Below, in pieces: positions 1 through 8,467 of a stretch of DNA of 46,665 nt (position 1 is the stretch's first letter; the number at the start of each line of letters is the position of its first letter). Position numbers and translations under genes: made by a program. Under the pieces are notes generated by a model that did not search any database, was not told where the DNA came from, and was given only the letters and a program-made list of their open reading frames with translations. Origin of the DNA: an uncultured Sphingomonas sp. (GTDB taxonomy: Bacteria; Pseudomonadota; Alphaproteobacteria; Sphingomonadales; Sphingomonadaceae); NCBI RefSeq assembly GCF_937871615.1, contig NZ_CALMPA010000032.1, positions 1 through 46,665 on the forward strand. Direction: 5' to 3'.

Positions 1-199
1 TCATGTCTGCAATCCGGTTCAATCGGCCAAGACCGGACTGTCGCTTTTCCACCCAATCCCCGCCGCTGCGTCCCCTACCCTACACGCGCCTGCCCGTGAT
101 AGACTCGCCGCACATCGGGCGGCCTGTGGCATCGCCTGACCGTGCGGGCCACCGGCCCTGCGCAGCTTCACTCGTGTGAACTTCGCGAACTTTGCGCCC

Positions 200-1072
200 T
201 CACTCCCGCGACCAGCGCGCCCAGATCGCAGTGGGGAGCACCAGCCCGCGCGCTTCCTCGCGCACGCCGAGTTCGCCCGCCTCAACCTTGCCCGGCAAGT
301 CCGCGAACGCCTGGCGCAGCATCTCGCCGATCGCCAGCGCGGACATGCGCACGGCATAGACGGTGAGGAACAGATAGCGCGATTCGGCATCCAGCAGCTT
401 GCGGCAATCGGCGATCAACGCCGGGAGATTTTCCTCCAGCCGCCACACTTCGCCGGTCGGCCCGCGCCCGTATTTCGGCGGATCGAGCAATATGCCGTCA
501 TAGCGCCGCCCGCGCCGCACCTCGCGCGCGACGAACTTCGCCGCATCGTCGATCATCCAGCGCACCGGCGCATCGGCGAGGCCGGAGAGCATGGCATTGC
601 CGCGCGCCGCCTCGACCGATTTCTTGGACGCATCAACATGCACCATCCGCGCGCCGATCGCCGACATGGCGAGCGTGCCCACGCCGGTATAGCCAAACAG
701 ATTGAGGCATTCCGGATCGTCGCGCCCGGCGAGTTGCTCGCGCATCCAGCCCCATACCGGCGCCATATCCGGGAAGAAGCCGAGATGGCGGAACGGCGTG
801 GTCTGCGCGGTGAAGCGCACCTCCCGCCACGACAGCGGCCAGCCATCATGCGGCACCGGCTCGGCAAAGCGCCATTGCCCGCCGCCGTCCTCATCGCTGC
901 CCGGCACGAACTCGCCATGCGCGCGCCAGTCCGCGGTCGCCGGCGCCCATAACGCCTGCGGCTCCGGGCGGATGAAACGGAAGCGGCCATAGCGTTCCAG
1001 CTTCCGGCCGTGCCCCGAATCAATCAGGCCGTAATCTGCCCATGGCTCACCGACGAGAGTATCGAGGATCAC
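200..1072 (-). CDS. Class I SAM-dependent methyltransferase (RlmI-like)
   Basis: A 290-residue protein with a Rossmann-fold methyltransferase core. The SAM-binding loop is NLFGYTGVG (about residue 125), followed by the acidic strand MVHVDAS, and the catalytic-type motif LDPPKYGRG lies near residue 197. The DPPK motif and overall layout match the COG1092 group, which contains rRNA cytosine-5 methyltransferases such as RlmI, although the PUA domain of RlmI is absent. RNA is therefore the likely substrate, but the exact target is unknown. It begins 7 bases after thrC and is the last gene of the minus-strand ctaB-to-thrC run, a linkage common in sphingomonads. Bases 1-199 beyond its stop hold no gene I can support. 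Confidence 0.85.
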   Translation of the reverse strand: MILDTLVGEPWADYGLIDSGHGRKLERYGRFRFIRPEPQALWAPATADWRAHGEFVPGSDEDGGGQWRFAEPVPHDGWPLSWREVRFTAQTTPFRHLGFFPDMAPVWGWMREQLAGRDDPECLNLFGYTGVGTLAMSAIGARMVHVDASKKSVEAARGNAMLSGLADAPVRWMIDDAAKFVAREVRRGRRYDGILLDPPKYGRGPTGEVWRLEENLPALIADCRKLLDAESRYLFLTVYAVRMSALAIGEMLRQAFADLPGKVEAGELGVREEARGLVLPTAIWARWSRE

Positions 1073-1079
1073 GCTGCGC

Positions 1080-2474
1080 TCATCCGCGAGGGGTGGCCAG
1101 CCCGGCGATATAGCCGCTCACCGCATCGAACGTCGCATCGAGCGTGACATAACGCTCCTCGCGCTCGAACAGATCGCCGACCCGCGCGGGGAGCGACGGA
1201 CGGATGCCGGTCGCGCGCTCCACCGCGTCGCGGAACTTGGCCGGATGCGCGGTCGCCAGCGTCACCATCGGCACGTCGCCCGCTTGCCGTCGCGCGGCGG
1301 CGAGGCCGATCGCGCTGTGCGGGTCGATCACCTGGCCGGCGCGCTCGCTCGCCCAGCGCATCGCCAGCGCCATATCGTCCACATCGACACGCTCGCTGGC
1401 GAACAATGTCGCCGCGCCCTGCTGCTGCGCGTTGCTCAGGCGCATCGCGCGCGTCGCCTCGAACCCGCGCATCTGCTCGGCAAGGCTCGCGCCATCGCGC
1501 CCGCCGAGATCGAACAGCAGCCGCTCAAAATTGGAGGAAACCTGGATATCCATCGACGGCGTCGGCGTCGGCACCACATCACGGCACGAATAATCGCCGC
1601 TCGCCAGCGCGCGCGCGAGGATATCGTTCACGTTGGTGGCGACGACCAGCTTCGCCACCGGCAGCCCCATCTTCGCCGCGACATAGCCGGCGAAAACGTC
1701 GCCGAAATTGCCCGTTGGCACACTGAACGCCACCGAACGCTCCGGCGCGCCGAGCCGCACGGCGGCGTAGAAATAATAGACCACCTGCGCCATCAGCCGC
1801 GCCCAGTTGATCGAATTGACCGCCGACAGGTTGAAGCGCCCCGAAAAGCCGGGATCGTTGAACATCGCCTTCACCAGCGCCTGCGCCTGGTCGAAATCGC
1901 CGCGGATCGCGATATTATGGACGTTGGGCGCGCCAACGGTGGTCATCTGGCGGCGCTGCACCTCGCTCACCCGGCCTTCGGGGTGGAGCATGAAGATATC
2001 GACGCCCGCGCGCCCCGCCACCGCGTCGATCGCGGCCGATCCAGTGTCACCCGATGTCGCGCCGACGATCGTGAGATGCTTGTTCGATCCCGCCAGGAAC
2101 TTCTCGAACAGCAGCCCGAGCAATTGCAGCGCGACATCCTTGAACGCCAGCGTCGGGCCGTGGAACAGCTCAAGCAGCCATTGATCGTGATCGAGCTGGA
2201 CCAGCGGGGTGACGGCGGCATGATCGAACCGGGCGTAAGCGGCGGCGCACAGCGCCTTCAACTCATCGCGCGTCAGGCTGCCCGCGACGAACGACGCCAT
2301 CACCGCCACCGCCGTATCGACATAGGACAGGCCCGCGAGCGCGGCGATCTCGTCCCGGCTGAGCACCGGCCATTGCGCTGGGACGTACAGCCCCCCGTCG
2401 GAGGCGAGGCCGGCGAGCGTTACGTCGCGGAAATCGAGCGCGGGCGCGGCGCCGCGAGTGGAGATATAGCGCAT
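1080..2474 (-). CDS. thrC: Threonine synthase
   Basis: Converts O-phosphohomoserine to threonine using pyridoxal phosphate, the last step of threonine synthesis. The protein is 464 residues, the usual length for the proteobacterial form. It opens with the conserved MRYISTRG N-terminus, has a PLP-lysine segment GPTLAFKDVALQ and the phosphate-binding glycine run GATSGDTGSAA. The open frame extends to 2900, but that extension only shadows SURF1, so the ATG at 2474 is chosen. It lies 11 bases after SURF1 and 7 before the methyltransferase, so it is probably co-transcribed with the oxidase assembly genes. The feedback-controlled first enzyme of the pathway, lysC, is at 27046-28305. Confidence 0.97.
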   Translation of the reverse strand: MRYISTRGAAPALDFRDVTLAGLASDGGLYVPAQWPVLSRDEIAALAGLSYVDTAVAVMASFVAGSLTRDELKALCAAAYARFDHAAVTPLVQLDHDQWLLELFHGPTLAFKDVALQLLGLLFEKFLAGSNKHLTIVGATSGDTGSAAIDAVAGRAGVDIFMLHPEGRVSEVQRRQMTTVGAPNVHNIAIRGDFDQAQALVKAMFNDPGFSGRFNLSAVNSINWARLMAQVVYYFYAAVRLGAPERSVAFSVPTGNFGDVFAGYVAAKMGLPVAKLVVATNVNDILARALASGDYSCRDVVPTPTPSMDIQVSSNFERLLFDLGGRDGASLAEQMRGFEATRAMRLSNAQQQGAATLFASERVDVDDMALAMRWASERAGQVIDPHSAIGLAAARRQAGDVPMVTLATAHPAKFRDAVERATGIRPSLPARVGDLFEREERYVTLDATFDAVSGYIAGLATPRG

Positions 2475-2485
2475 GAGTGGCGCGC

Positions 2486-3103
2486 CTAACGCGCGTCGCC
2501 CGCGCGGGCAATCCTCCGCCGCACCGCGAGCACATAGATCACGCCCGCGACGCCCGCGAAGAAGAACCATTGAAACGCATAAGCGAAGTGATTGTTGGGC
2601 ACGATGCCGATATCGGGCCGGGTGTTCGCGGCCAGCCCCGGCGCGGGCGCATCGGCGACGAGCAACAACGCGCGCGGCATATGATCGAACAGCCCCGCGA
2701 TCAGCGGGCGCGCATCGGGCGCATGGCTGATCCAGCCGCTCACCCTGCCGCCGTTCCACGCGACCTTGGCGTCGGGATCGCGGGTGGTGCCGAGTTGCAC
2801 TAGCATCCCCGGCCCTTCCGCGCCGGTGCGGCAATGCGCGATCAGACGATACCCCGCATTGCCCGCCCCTGCCCGCTCGATTCGCGCGACCGACAGGCAA
2901 AAGCCGCTCGCCTTGCGGAACAGCAGCGAATCATCGGGGAATCGCGGGAAGGCGATCGCCGGCTTGGCGGGGTTCGCGGCAAGCTGCGCGAGTTGCGCCT
3001 CTTTCTCGGGCAGGCGGATAAGGAGCTGCCACAACCCCAGCCCGATCATCGCCGCGATCGCGAACGTGACGAGGATCGTGGGGATCACCGGCCAGCGCTT
3101 CAT
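2486..3103 (-). CDS. SURF1-family cytochrome oxidase assembly protein
   Basis: A 205-residue inner-membrane protein with the SURF1 topology: one membrane helix at residues 8-29 (PTILVTFAIAAMIGLGLWQL), a periplasmic domain, and a second helix near residues 175-195 (AYAFQWFFFAGVAGVIYVLA). SURF1 proteins help insert haem a into subunit I of aa3-type oxidases. The GLGLWQL and YAFQWF segments are characteristic of the family. It starts 4 bases inside the end of the DUF983 gene (ATGA-type overlap), which suggests translational coupling. Its most likely client is the subunit I encoded at 17279 or another ctaD outside the window. Confidence 0.93.
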   Translation of the reverse strand: MKRWPVIPTILVTFAIAAMIGLGLWQLLIRLPEKEAQLAQLAANPAKPAIAFPRFPDDSLLFRKASGFCLSVARIERAGAGNAGYRLIAHCRTGAEGPGMLVQLGTTRDPDAKVAWNGGRVSGWISHAPDARPLIAGLFDHMPRALLLVADAPAPGLAANTRPDIGIVPNNHFAYAFQWFFFAGVAGVIYVLAVRRRIARAGDAR

Positions 3104-3546
3104 TGCTTCAATCGCCCTTCACGCGCGGCGTTGCGATATTCGAGCGCGATCAGCCCGCCCTTGGCGATCCGGAGGCTCAGGATGACGCCAGCCAGCGTCA
3201 CCGGCGTCCACAGCAGAAGCTGGAACCACAATGGCGGCCCGACGGTCAGCTCCAACGCAACCGCCCCGATCGTGACCAGCGCGCCAAGGATCAGCGTAAG
3301 AAACGCCGCCGGCCCGTCGCCGACGTTGAACGCGGCATAATCGAGGCCGCAGGCGCGGCAGCGATCCGCGAATTTGATCCAGCCGGCGAACAAGGTCTTC
3401 ACGCCACAGCGCGGGCACAGCCCTTTGAGGCCGCAATCGAACGGGCGCGGCTGGCTCGTCGCCACCGCGCCCGGCTCGTTCTCGTCCGGGATTGCCGTAC
3501 CGGCGGGTGTCTCCACCCGCCCGGAAACCCCGTCCGGCTCAGCCAC
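3100..3546 (-). CDS. DUF983 membrane protein with zinc-ribbon-like cysteines
   Basis: About 148 residues. Two CxxC pairs, CPRCG and CRACG, are spaced 20 residues apart and form a zinc-ribbon-like knuckle, followed by two closely spaced membrane helices (LTLILGALVTIGAVALELTV and LWFQLLLWTPVTLAGVILS). This is the DUF983 signature; such genes sit almost always between ctaE and SURF1 in alphaproteobacteria, which points to oxidase assembly without a proven role. The frame is open upstream to 3651 inside ctaE. The GTG at 3546, overlapping the ctaE stop by 8 bases, is the most natural start, but a GTG further in (about 3516) is possible. Confidence 0.85.
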   Translation of the reverse strand: MAEPDGVSGRVETPAGTAIPDENEPGAVATSQPRPFDCGLKGLCPRCGVKTLFAGWIKFADRCRACGLDYAAFNVGDGPAAFLTLILGALVTIGAVALELTVGPPLWFQLLLWTPVTLAGVILSLRIAKGGLIALEYRNAAREGRLKQ

Positions 3547-4465
3547 CGTGGACCGGCGCGCCCCAGCCGCCCCAAACGTAGATGGCGACGAAAAGGAACA
3601 GCCACACCACGTCGACGAAATGCCAATACCACGCCGCCGCCTCGAAGCCAAAATGCTGGCGCGGGGTGAAATCGCCCTTGTACGCGCGGATCAGGCACAC
3701 GATCAGGAAGATCGTGCCGATGATGACGTGGAAGCCGTGGAACCCGGTCGCCATGAAGAAGGCGGCGCCATAGTTCAGCCCCTTGAACGGGAATGGCGCG
3801 TGAATGTATTCATATGCCTGGATCGAGGTGAAGATCAGGCCGAGCACGATCGTCAGCCACAGGCCCTTCAGCACGCTGTCGCGATTGCCGACGCCGAGCA
3901 GCCCCCACAGACCGACCTTCTCGCCGCCGCGGTGATTGTGGATCAGCGCATGATGCGCCCAGGTGACGGTGGTGCCGCTGGTCAGCAGGATCAGCGTGTT
4001 GAGCAGCGGAAGCTCGAAGGCGTTGATTACCTCCAGCCCCTTGGGCGGCCATTGCGCCGCGATCGCGGCGGCGCCTTCCACCGCATGTTCGACCTGGCCG
4101 TTCGCGTAGCTGATCGCCGCCGGGAACAGTGCGAAATCGAAATAGGCCCAGAACCAGCCGACGAAGAACATCACTTCCGAAGCGATGAACAGGATCATGC
4201 CATAGCGGAAGTGGAGCTGCACCACCGGCGTGTGATCGCCGTGATGCGCTTCCTTGATGACGTTGCGCCACCAGCAGAACATGGTGAACAGCACGGCCAC
4301 CAGCCCGGCGAAGAACAGATAGCCGCCACCGTTTGGCTTGCCGACATGGCCGCCGTGCATCCACATGATGCCGCCGGCCGCCATCGCGAGCGCGGAGAAC
4401 GAGCCGATCAGCGGCCACGGATCGGGGGGCAGGATATGATAATCGTGGTTCTTCGCGCCGGCCAT
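3539..4465 (-). CDS. ctaE: Cytochrome c oxidase subunit III
   Basis: A 308-residue membrane subunit of the aa3-type terminal oxidase with the seven-helix pattern of the bacterial and mitochondrial COX3 family. Family landmarks are the N-terminal HDYHILPPDPWP, FRYGMILFIASEVMFFVGWFW with the conserved glutamate in the membrane, TGFHGFHVIIG, and the C-terminal WYWHFVDVVWL. Subunit III stabilises subunit I and supports proton uptake through the D-channel. It lies 34 bases after ctaG and overlaps the DUF983 gene. Subunits I and II are not in this operon: subunit I is 12.8 kb away at 17279 and no subunit II gene is seen in the window. Confidence 0.98.
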   Translation of the reverse strand: MAGAKNHDYHILPPDPWPLIGSFSALAMAAGGIMWMHGGHVGKPNGGGYLFFAGLVAVLFTMFCWWRNVIKEAHHGDHTPVVQLHFRYGMILFIASEVMFFVGWFWAYFDFALFPAAISYANGQVEHAVEGAAAIAAQWPPKGLEVINAFELPLLNTLILLTSGTTVTWAHHALIHNHRGGEKVGLWGLLGVGNRDSVLKGLWLTIVLGLIFTSIQAYEYIHAPFPFKGLNYGAAFFMATGFHGFHVIIGTIFLIVCLIRAYKGDFTPRQHFGFEAAAWYWHFVDVVWLFLFVAIYVWGGWGAPVHGG

Positions 4466-4499
4466 TCGTTGCGTTCCCTGTTCCTAAGTGGCTGGTTCT

Positions 4500-5033
4500 C
4501 TAGCTTGCGGTTTTGCCGGAATCCACCGGGTAAAATGTGTAACTTAGCGTGATCGTCTCGACATCCTTGGTGTCGGGATCGGTCAATATCTTCGGATCGA
4601 CGAAGAAGATCACCGGCATACGCACCGTCTCGCCCGGTTTCAGCGTCTGCTGCGTGAAGCAGAAGCATTCGATCTTGGTGAAATATTTGCCCGCCTGATA
4701 AGGCGTTACATTATAGGTCGCGGTGCCGGTGATCGGCACGGCGGCGCGATTGGTGGCGGTGAAGAACGCCATGTCGCGCGCGCCCACGTCGACCGTTTCG
4801 CTCTCCTGCTCCGGCGCGAAACGCCACGGCAGGCGCGTGCTGGTGTTGGCGTCGAAGTCGATGCGGATTTGCCGGTGTACGCTGCCGGGCGCCACCAGCC
4901 CGCGCTGCGTGGTGCCGTTCAGCCCGGTGACCTGACAGAACAGGCGGTAGAGCGGCACGCTGGCGAAGGCGAGCCCGGTCATGAAACAGATGCAGAGCAC
5001 CGCGAGCAGCGCGGTGCGCGTGGTGCGCGCCAT
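4500..5033 (-). CDS. ctaG: Cytochrome c oxidase copper-delivery protein CtaG/Cox11
   Basis: Inner-membrane copper chaperone that loads CuB of subunit I. One N-terminal helix (ALLAVLCICFMTGLAFASVPL) is followed by the periplasmic immunoglobulin-like Cox11 domain. The copper-binding CFCF motif is present (KIECFCFTQQTL), with the additional conserved cysteine in RLFCQVTG after the helix. The protein is 177 residues from the ATG at 5033; an in-frame GTG at 5039 overlaps the stop of the preceding 46-codon gene and could also be used. The position between ctaB and ctaE is standard. Confidence 0.96.
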   Translation of the reverse strand: MARTTRTALLAVLCICFMTGLAFASVPLYRLFCQVTGLNGTTQRGLVAPGSVHRQIRIDFDANTSTRLPWRFAPEQESETVDVGARDMAFFTATNRAAVPITGTATYNVTPYQAGKYFTKIECFCFTQQTLKPGETVRMPVIFFVDPKILTDPDTKDVETITLSYTFYPVDSGKTAS

Positions 5034-5035
5034 CT

Positions 5036-5176
5036 TCACTTTGCCGCCATCCCCGCCTTGATCTTCACCAGGGTGATCGCGAACACCAGGATGACGAACG
5101 CGCCTAGCAGCAGCGCCATCACGATCGCGCGGCCCTTCTGGCGCTGGCGGATCAGTTCTTCATCGTCCCTGTTCAT
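5036..5176 (-). CDS. Small single-helix protein of the oxidase operon
   Basis: A 46-codon gene linking ctaB and ctaG. Its ATG at 5176 overlaps the ctaB stop, and its stop overlaps the alternative GTG of ctaG, so it is locked into the operon at both ends. The product starts with a charged stretch ([16 protein letters not shown]), followed by one membrane helix ([20 protein letters not shown]) and a basic tail. Small single-span proteins often occupy this slot in alphaproteobacterial oxidase operons and are usually left as hypothetical. A role in oxidase assembly is an inference from position and topology only. Confidence 0.8.
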   Translation of the reverse strand: MNRDDEELIRQRQKGRAIVMALLLGAFVILVFAITLVKIKAGMAAK

Positions 5177-6084
5177 GCCACCCACCGATCAATCACCAGC
5201 GCGCCGAAAACGACGAACAGGTAGAGAATCGAATATTTGAACAACGCCTTTTCAGGCTTCATCGCGTCATCCGGCCCCGCCTTGCGGATCGCGACGCGCA
5301 ACGCAAGCAACCCGAACCATGCCGTGGTGACAATCGACACCACGCCATAGATCGCGCCCGACAGGCCGAGCGGCCAGGGCAGCACCGCCGCCACCGCCAT
5401 CGGGATCGTATAAAGCCCGATCTGGTGCCGCGTGGTGCGTTCTCCCGCCACCACTGGGAGCATCGGGATGCCGGCATTGGCGTAATCGGTCTTCACGAAC
5501 AGCGCGAGCGCCCAGAAATGCGGCGGCGTCCACAGAAAAACGAGCAGGAACAACAGCAGCGGCAGCAAGGTGACATGCCCGGTCGCCGCCGCCCAGCCGA
5601 TCAGCGGCGGGAAGGCGCCCGCCGCGCCGCCGATCACGATATTCTGCGGCGTGCGCGGCTTCAGCCATACCGTGTAGATCAGCACGTAGAACAGGATCGA
5701 CACCGCAAGGATCGCCGCCGCCAGCACGTTGATCGCCAGCCCCATCAGGATCACGGAGAATGCGCCCAGCCCGACGCCGAAGTGCAGCGCCGCCTGCCGC
5801 TCCATCCGCCCGGCGGGCAGCGGGCGTTCGGCGGTGCGGCGCATCACCGCGTCGATATCCGCTTCATACCATTGGTTGAGCGCCCCCGCAGCACCCGCGC
5901 CGAGCGCGATGCACAAGATCGCGGTGAAGCCTAGCACGGCATTGATGTGATGCCCGTCGACCGCCGGCGCGGCGAGCAGGCCGCACAGGCCGGTAAAGAC
6001 AACAAGCGTCATCACCCTGGGCTTGGTCAGCGCCAGGAAATCCCGCCAATGGGCTGGCGGCAGAAGGGGCGAGGTGGTGCTCAT
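5173..6084 (-). CDS. ctaB: Protohaem IX farnesyltransferase (haem O synthase)
   Basis: Adds a farnesyl tail to haem b to make haem O, the precursor of haem A used by aa3 oxidases. It is a 303-residue UbiA-superfamily protein with about nine membrane helices. The first prenyl-diphosphate motif is [19 protein letters not shown], with DxxxD; the second aspartate-rich loop is [16 protein letters not shown]. The family-typical [14 protein letters not shown] is near the N-terminus. The frame is open upstream to 6234, but [10 protein letters not shown] at 6084 fits the family start. It is the first gene of the minus-strand oxidase run, divergent from the cupin gene across a 148-base gap that should hold its promoter. 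Confidence 0.97.
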   Translation of the reverse strand: MSTTSPLLPPAHWRDFLALTKPRVMTLVVFTGLCGLLAAPAVDGHHINAVLGFTAILCIALGAGAAGALNQWYEADIDAVMRRTAERPLPAGRMERQAALHFGVGLGAFSVILMGLAINVLAAAILAVSILFYVLIYTVWLKPRTPQNIVIGGAAGAFPPLIGWAAATGHVTLLPLLLFLLVFLWTPPHFWALALFVKTDYANAGIPMLPVVAGERTTRHQIGLYTIPMAVAAVLPWPLGLSGAIYGVVSIVTTAWFGLLALRVAIRKAGPDDAMKPEKALFKYSILYLFVVFGALVIDRWVA

Positions 6085-6232
6085 GGCAATTCGCCGCCGG
6101 CCATAGCCCGTCGCGCCGCGCGGGGGAAGGGTCGGGTTCGCCGGGGGCCGATGGCTCGCCCACAGGAAACGGACATTCGGCGCGACCCGCCCGCTGCGCC
6201 ATGCTATATCGCGCCGGCAGGCAGGTGAAACC

Positions 6233-6580
6233 ATGGCTGTTGCTCAAGACGCAGGCGCGCTGGACGCGATGATCGCGGCGCCGAATCATCACCGGATTTT
6301 GCTCGAAAATGATCGGGTGCGGGTGCTCGACACGCGGCTGGAGCCGGGTAAACGAACGCCGGTCCACACGCACGGCGCGCCGGCGGCGCTCTATGTGATG
6401 AGCTGGAGCGATTTCGTGCGGCGCGACGCCGATGGGAACATCGTCATGGATTCGCGCACGATGGCGCGCCGGCCCGCGCCGGGCGAGGCGCTATGGCTGC
6501 CGCCGCTCGTCCCTCACTCGGTCGAGAATATCGGCCAATGCGACCTTCGCATCATCGCGGTGGAGTTGAAGGCCGGCTGA
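6233..6580 (+). CDS. Cupin-fold small protein
   Basis: A 115-residue single-domain cupin. The metal-site pattern is visible as [18 protein letters not shown] (first cupin motif, HxH) and [13 protein letters not shown] (second motif histidine). The protein is short, cytoplasmic and lacks a partner domain, so no substrate can be assigned. It sits alone on the plus strand between the divergent ctaB operon and the convergent adenosyltransferase gene, whose stop is only 12 bases away. Confidence 0.75.
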   Translation: MAVAQDAGALDAMIAAPNHHRILLENDRVRVLDTRLEPGKRTPVHTHGAPAALYVMSWSDFVRRDADGNIVMDSRTMARRPAPGEALWLPPLVPHSVENIGQCDLRIIAVELKAG

Positions 6581-6592
6581 GTCCGCGCGGCC

Positions 6593-7153
6593 CTATCGCG
6601 AGCCGCCGGGCACCCACAGTACGTCGCCCCCAGCGCGCAGGTTTACCACGCGACACGCGACGAACAGGAAATCGGACAGGCGATTGAGATAGATCAGCGC
6701 CTGAGGATTGGCGCCCGCGCCGATCGCCACCGCCGATCGCTCCGCGCGCCGCGAAATCGCGCGCGCCAGATGCAACGCCGCCGCCGCACCACCGGGCAGG
6801 ATGAAGCTGCGCAGGGGGGGCACGCCCGCGTTCATCGCGTCGATCTCCGCCTCCAGTCGCTCGATCTGCGCGGGCACGATGCGCAGCGTCATCTCGGTCG
6901 GGGTGAAATCCTCGCCGGGTGTCGCGAGATCGGCGCCGAGATCGAACAGATCGTTCTGGATTCGGCCAAGCGCCGCCGCCAGCGCGTGATCGCCCGCCAG
7001 CCCGGCGATCGCCACGCCGATCGCGGAATTCGCCTCGTCAACGTCGCCGATCGCCTGCATCCGCGCATCCGTCTTGGATACGCGCGTGCCATCGACCAGC
7101 CCGGTCGTCCCCGCATCGCCGGTACGGGTGTAGATCTTGTTGAGTTTTACCAT
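6593..7153 (-). CDS. Cob(I)alamin adenosyltransferase, PduO type
   Basis: Transfers the adenosyl group of ATP to cob(I)alamin to make coenzyme B12. The 186-residue protein matches the PduO family: N-terminal ATP-binding segment YTRTGDAGTTGLVDGTRVSK, conserved DEANSAIG helix, and the C-terminal RRAERS and LNRLSDFLFVACR motifs. It follows the HIG1-like gene with about 100 bases between them, on the same strand. I looked for a cobalamin riboswitch in that gap and found none of its conserved elements. No other cobalamin gene is in the window, so the product probably serves salvage or a B12-dependent enzyme elsewhere. Confidence 0.94.
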   Translation of the reverse strand: MVKLNKIYTRTGDAGTTGLVDGTRVSKTDARMQAIGDVDEANSAIGVAIAGLAGDHALAAALGRIQNDLFDLGADLATPGEDFTPTEMTLRIVPAQIERLEAEIDAMNAGVPPLRSFILPGGAAAALHLARAISRRAERSAVAIGAGANPQALIYLNRLSDFLFVACRVVNLRAGGDVLWVPGGSR

Positions 7154-7257
7154 TTTTCCCTCACCGCACCGACGCTTTCCCCGGCCGGTCCGCCCATCTG
7201 GGATTTACTGGATGAGACGCCGGGAAAAGGAGTTGCCCGGCGCCGGAACCGGATCGC

Positions 7258-7494
7258 TCAGGTGCGGCCCATCGAGAAAAGCAGCACCACGCAGATCAGG
7301 ATCGCCAGCGCCTGAAACAGGATGCGCTGCTGCATCATCCGGTTCGATTTGAGCTGTGTCGCGCTGGGGCCGGTGCCGCCCTCGCCGCGCGCTTCGGCGC
7401 TCGCCCCCTGGAGAAAGGTGACCACACCGCGCACCAGCGCGACCACCGTGGCGATCATCGCTGATACCAGCAGGATGATGAGGAAAATTTTCAT
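7258..7494 (-). CDS. HIG1-domain-like twin-helix membrane protein
   Basis: A 78-residue protein with two membrane helices (IFLIILLVSAMIATVVALVR and ILFQALAILICVVLLFSM) joined by a glycine- and charge-rich loop. The junction SNRMMQQRILFQALAI resembles the bacterial HIG1 pattern (RxxxQ retained, the upstream R/H replaced by Q). Eukaryotic HIG1/Rcf proteins associate with cytochrome c oxidase; the same role here is only suggested by the oxidase genes 1.2 kb away. It is 11 bases downstream of gluQ on the same strand. Confidence 0.7.
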   Translation of the reverse strand: MKIFLIILLVSAMIATVVALVRGVVTFLQGASAEARGEGGTGPSATQLKSNRMMQQRILFQALAILICVVLLFSMGRT

Positions 7495-7505
7495 GGCGGA
7501 TTCTC

Positions 7506-8348
7506 CTACGCCTTCGTGATGGTGATGGGAAGCCGCCCCGCGCGCAGCATTGCCGCGATCGCCCGCCCATCCTCACCCGCCTCGCGCAGCGCGGCAAGCG
7601 TGGGGCTGCCATGCCGCTTGGCGAGCCGCTCGCCATCCGGCCCGACGAGCAGATCGTGGTGATGATAGGCCGGCACCGGCAGACCGAGCAGCGCCTGCAA
7701 CAGCCGGTGGACATGCGTGGCGGCGAACAGATCGCGCCCGCGTATCACGTCGCTCACGCCTTGCGCGGCATCGTCCACCGTCACCGCGAGATGATAGCTC
7801 GCCGGCGCGTCCTTGCGCGCCAGCACCACGTCCCCCGCCGCCAGCGGATCGGCGGCCACCGCCGCGCCATGATCGCGCCATTCGAGCGGCCCGGCGCGCG
7901 CCACCGCCTTCGCCATGTCGATCCGCCAGCAATGCGGCTCGTGCATTCGCGCGCGGGCGTCGATCGCGCGACAGGTGCCGGGATAGACGGGTTCGGGCTG
8001 GTGCGGCGCGGAGAGGCTGGCGGCGGAAATCTCCGCACGGGTGCAGAAGCACGGATAGAGCAGCCCCATCGCGCGCAACCGATCCAGCGCATCGGCATAA
8101 TGATCGAGCCGGCGCGACTGAAAGGCGATCTCCCCGTCCCACGCCAGCCCGAGCCAGTGGAGATCGTCAACGATCGTCGTCACATGCTCCGGGCGGCTGC
8201 GGGTGCCGTCTATATCCTCGATCCGCAGCAGGAAACGCCCGCCGCGCGCGCGCGCGAAATCATGCGCGCGGATCGCGGACCAGGCGTGGCCGAGGTGCAA
8301 TCGCCCGGTCGGCGAGGGAGCGAAGCGCGTAACGATCACCCCCACCAT
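7506..8348 (-). CDS. gluQ: Glutamyl-Q tRNA(Asp) synthetase
   Basis: Attaches glutamate to the queuosine base of tRNA(Asp), a tRNA modification reaction. The 280-residue protein is a truncated GluRS with catalytic core only: signature FAPSPTGRLHLGHAWSA (HIGH-like motif), RIEDIDGTR, and the KMSKS-like RLAKRHGS near residue 240. Zinc ligands are suggested by CFCTR and YPGTCR. It lacks the anticodon-binding domain, as expected for this family. The open frame continues upstream to 8474, but MVGVIVTRFAPSP at 8348 matches the usual start. It is divergent from the NfrB-like gene at 8468. Confidence 0.93.
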   Translation of the reverse strand: MVGVIVTRFAPSPTGRLHLGHAWSAIRAHDFARARGGRFLLRIEDIDGTRSRPEHVTTIVDDLHWLGLAWDGEIAFQSRRLDHYADALDRLRAMGLLYPCFCTRAEISAASLSAPHQPEPVYPGTCRAIDARARMHEPHCWRIDMAKAVARAGPLEWRDHGAAVAADPLAAGDVVLARKDAPASYHLAVTVDDAAQGVSDVIRGRDLFAATHVHRLLQALLGLPVPAYHHHDLLVGPDGERLAKRHGSPTLAALREAGEDGRAIAAMLRAGRLPITITKA

Positions 8349-8467
8349 GTGGCGCGCGCGCCGCGCACCGGCAATGCCATCCGGCCCGAAATGATCGTAA
8401 CGGTTGCGTAACTTACGCAAAATGCCAAAATCCTGCCGCCGAATCGGGAGAGCGGTATTTGGGGGCG

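Noticed and set aside
1-199. tRNA or other RNA gene at the left edge
   Set aside because: A CCGGT/ACCGG pair is present near position 15-35, but there is no cloverleaf, T-loop sequence or terminator to support a structured RNA.
7154-7257. Possible cobalamin riboswitch ahead of the adenosyltransferase
   Set aside because: The gap is only about 100 bases and lacks the B12-box core and the multi-stem layout; the gene probably follows HIG1-like and gluQ in one transcript.
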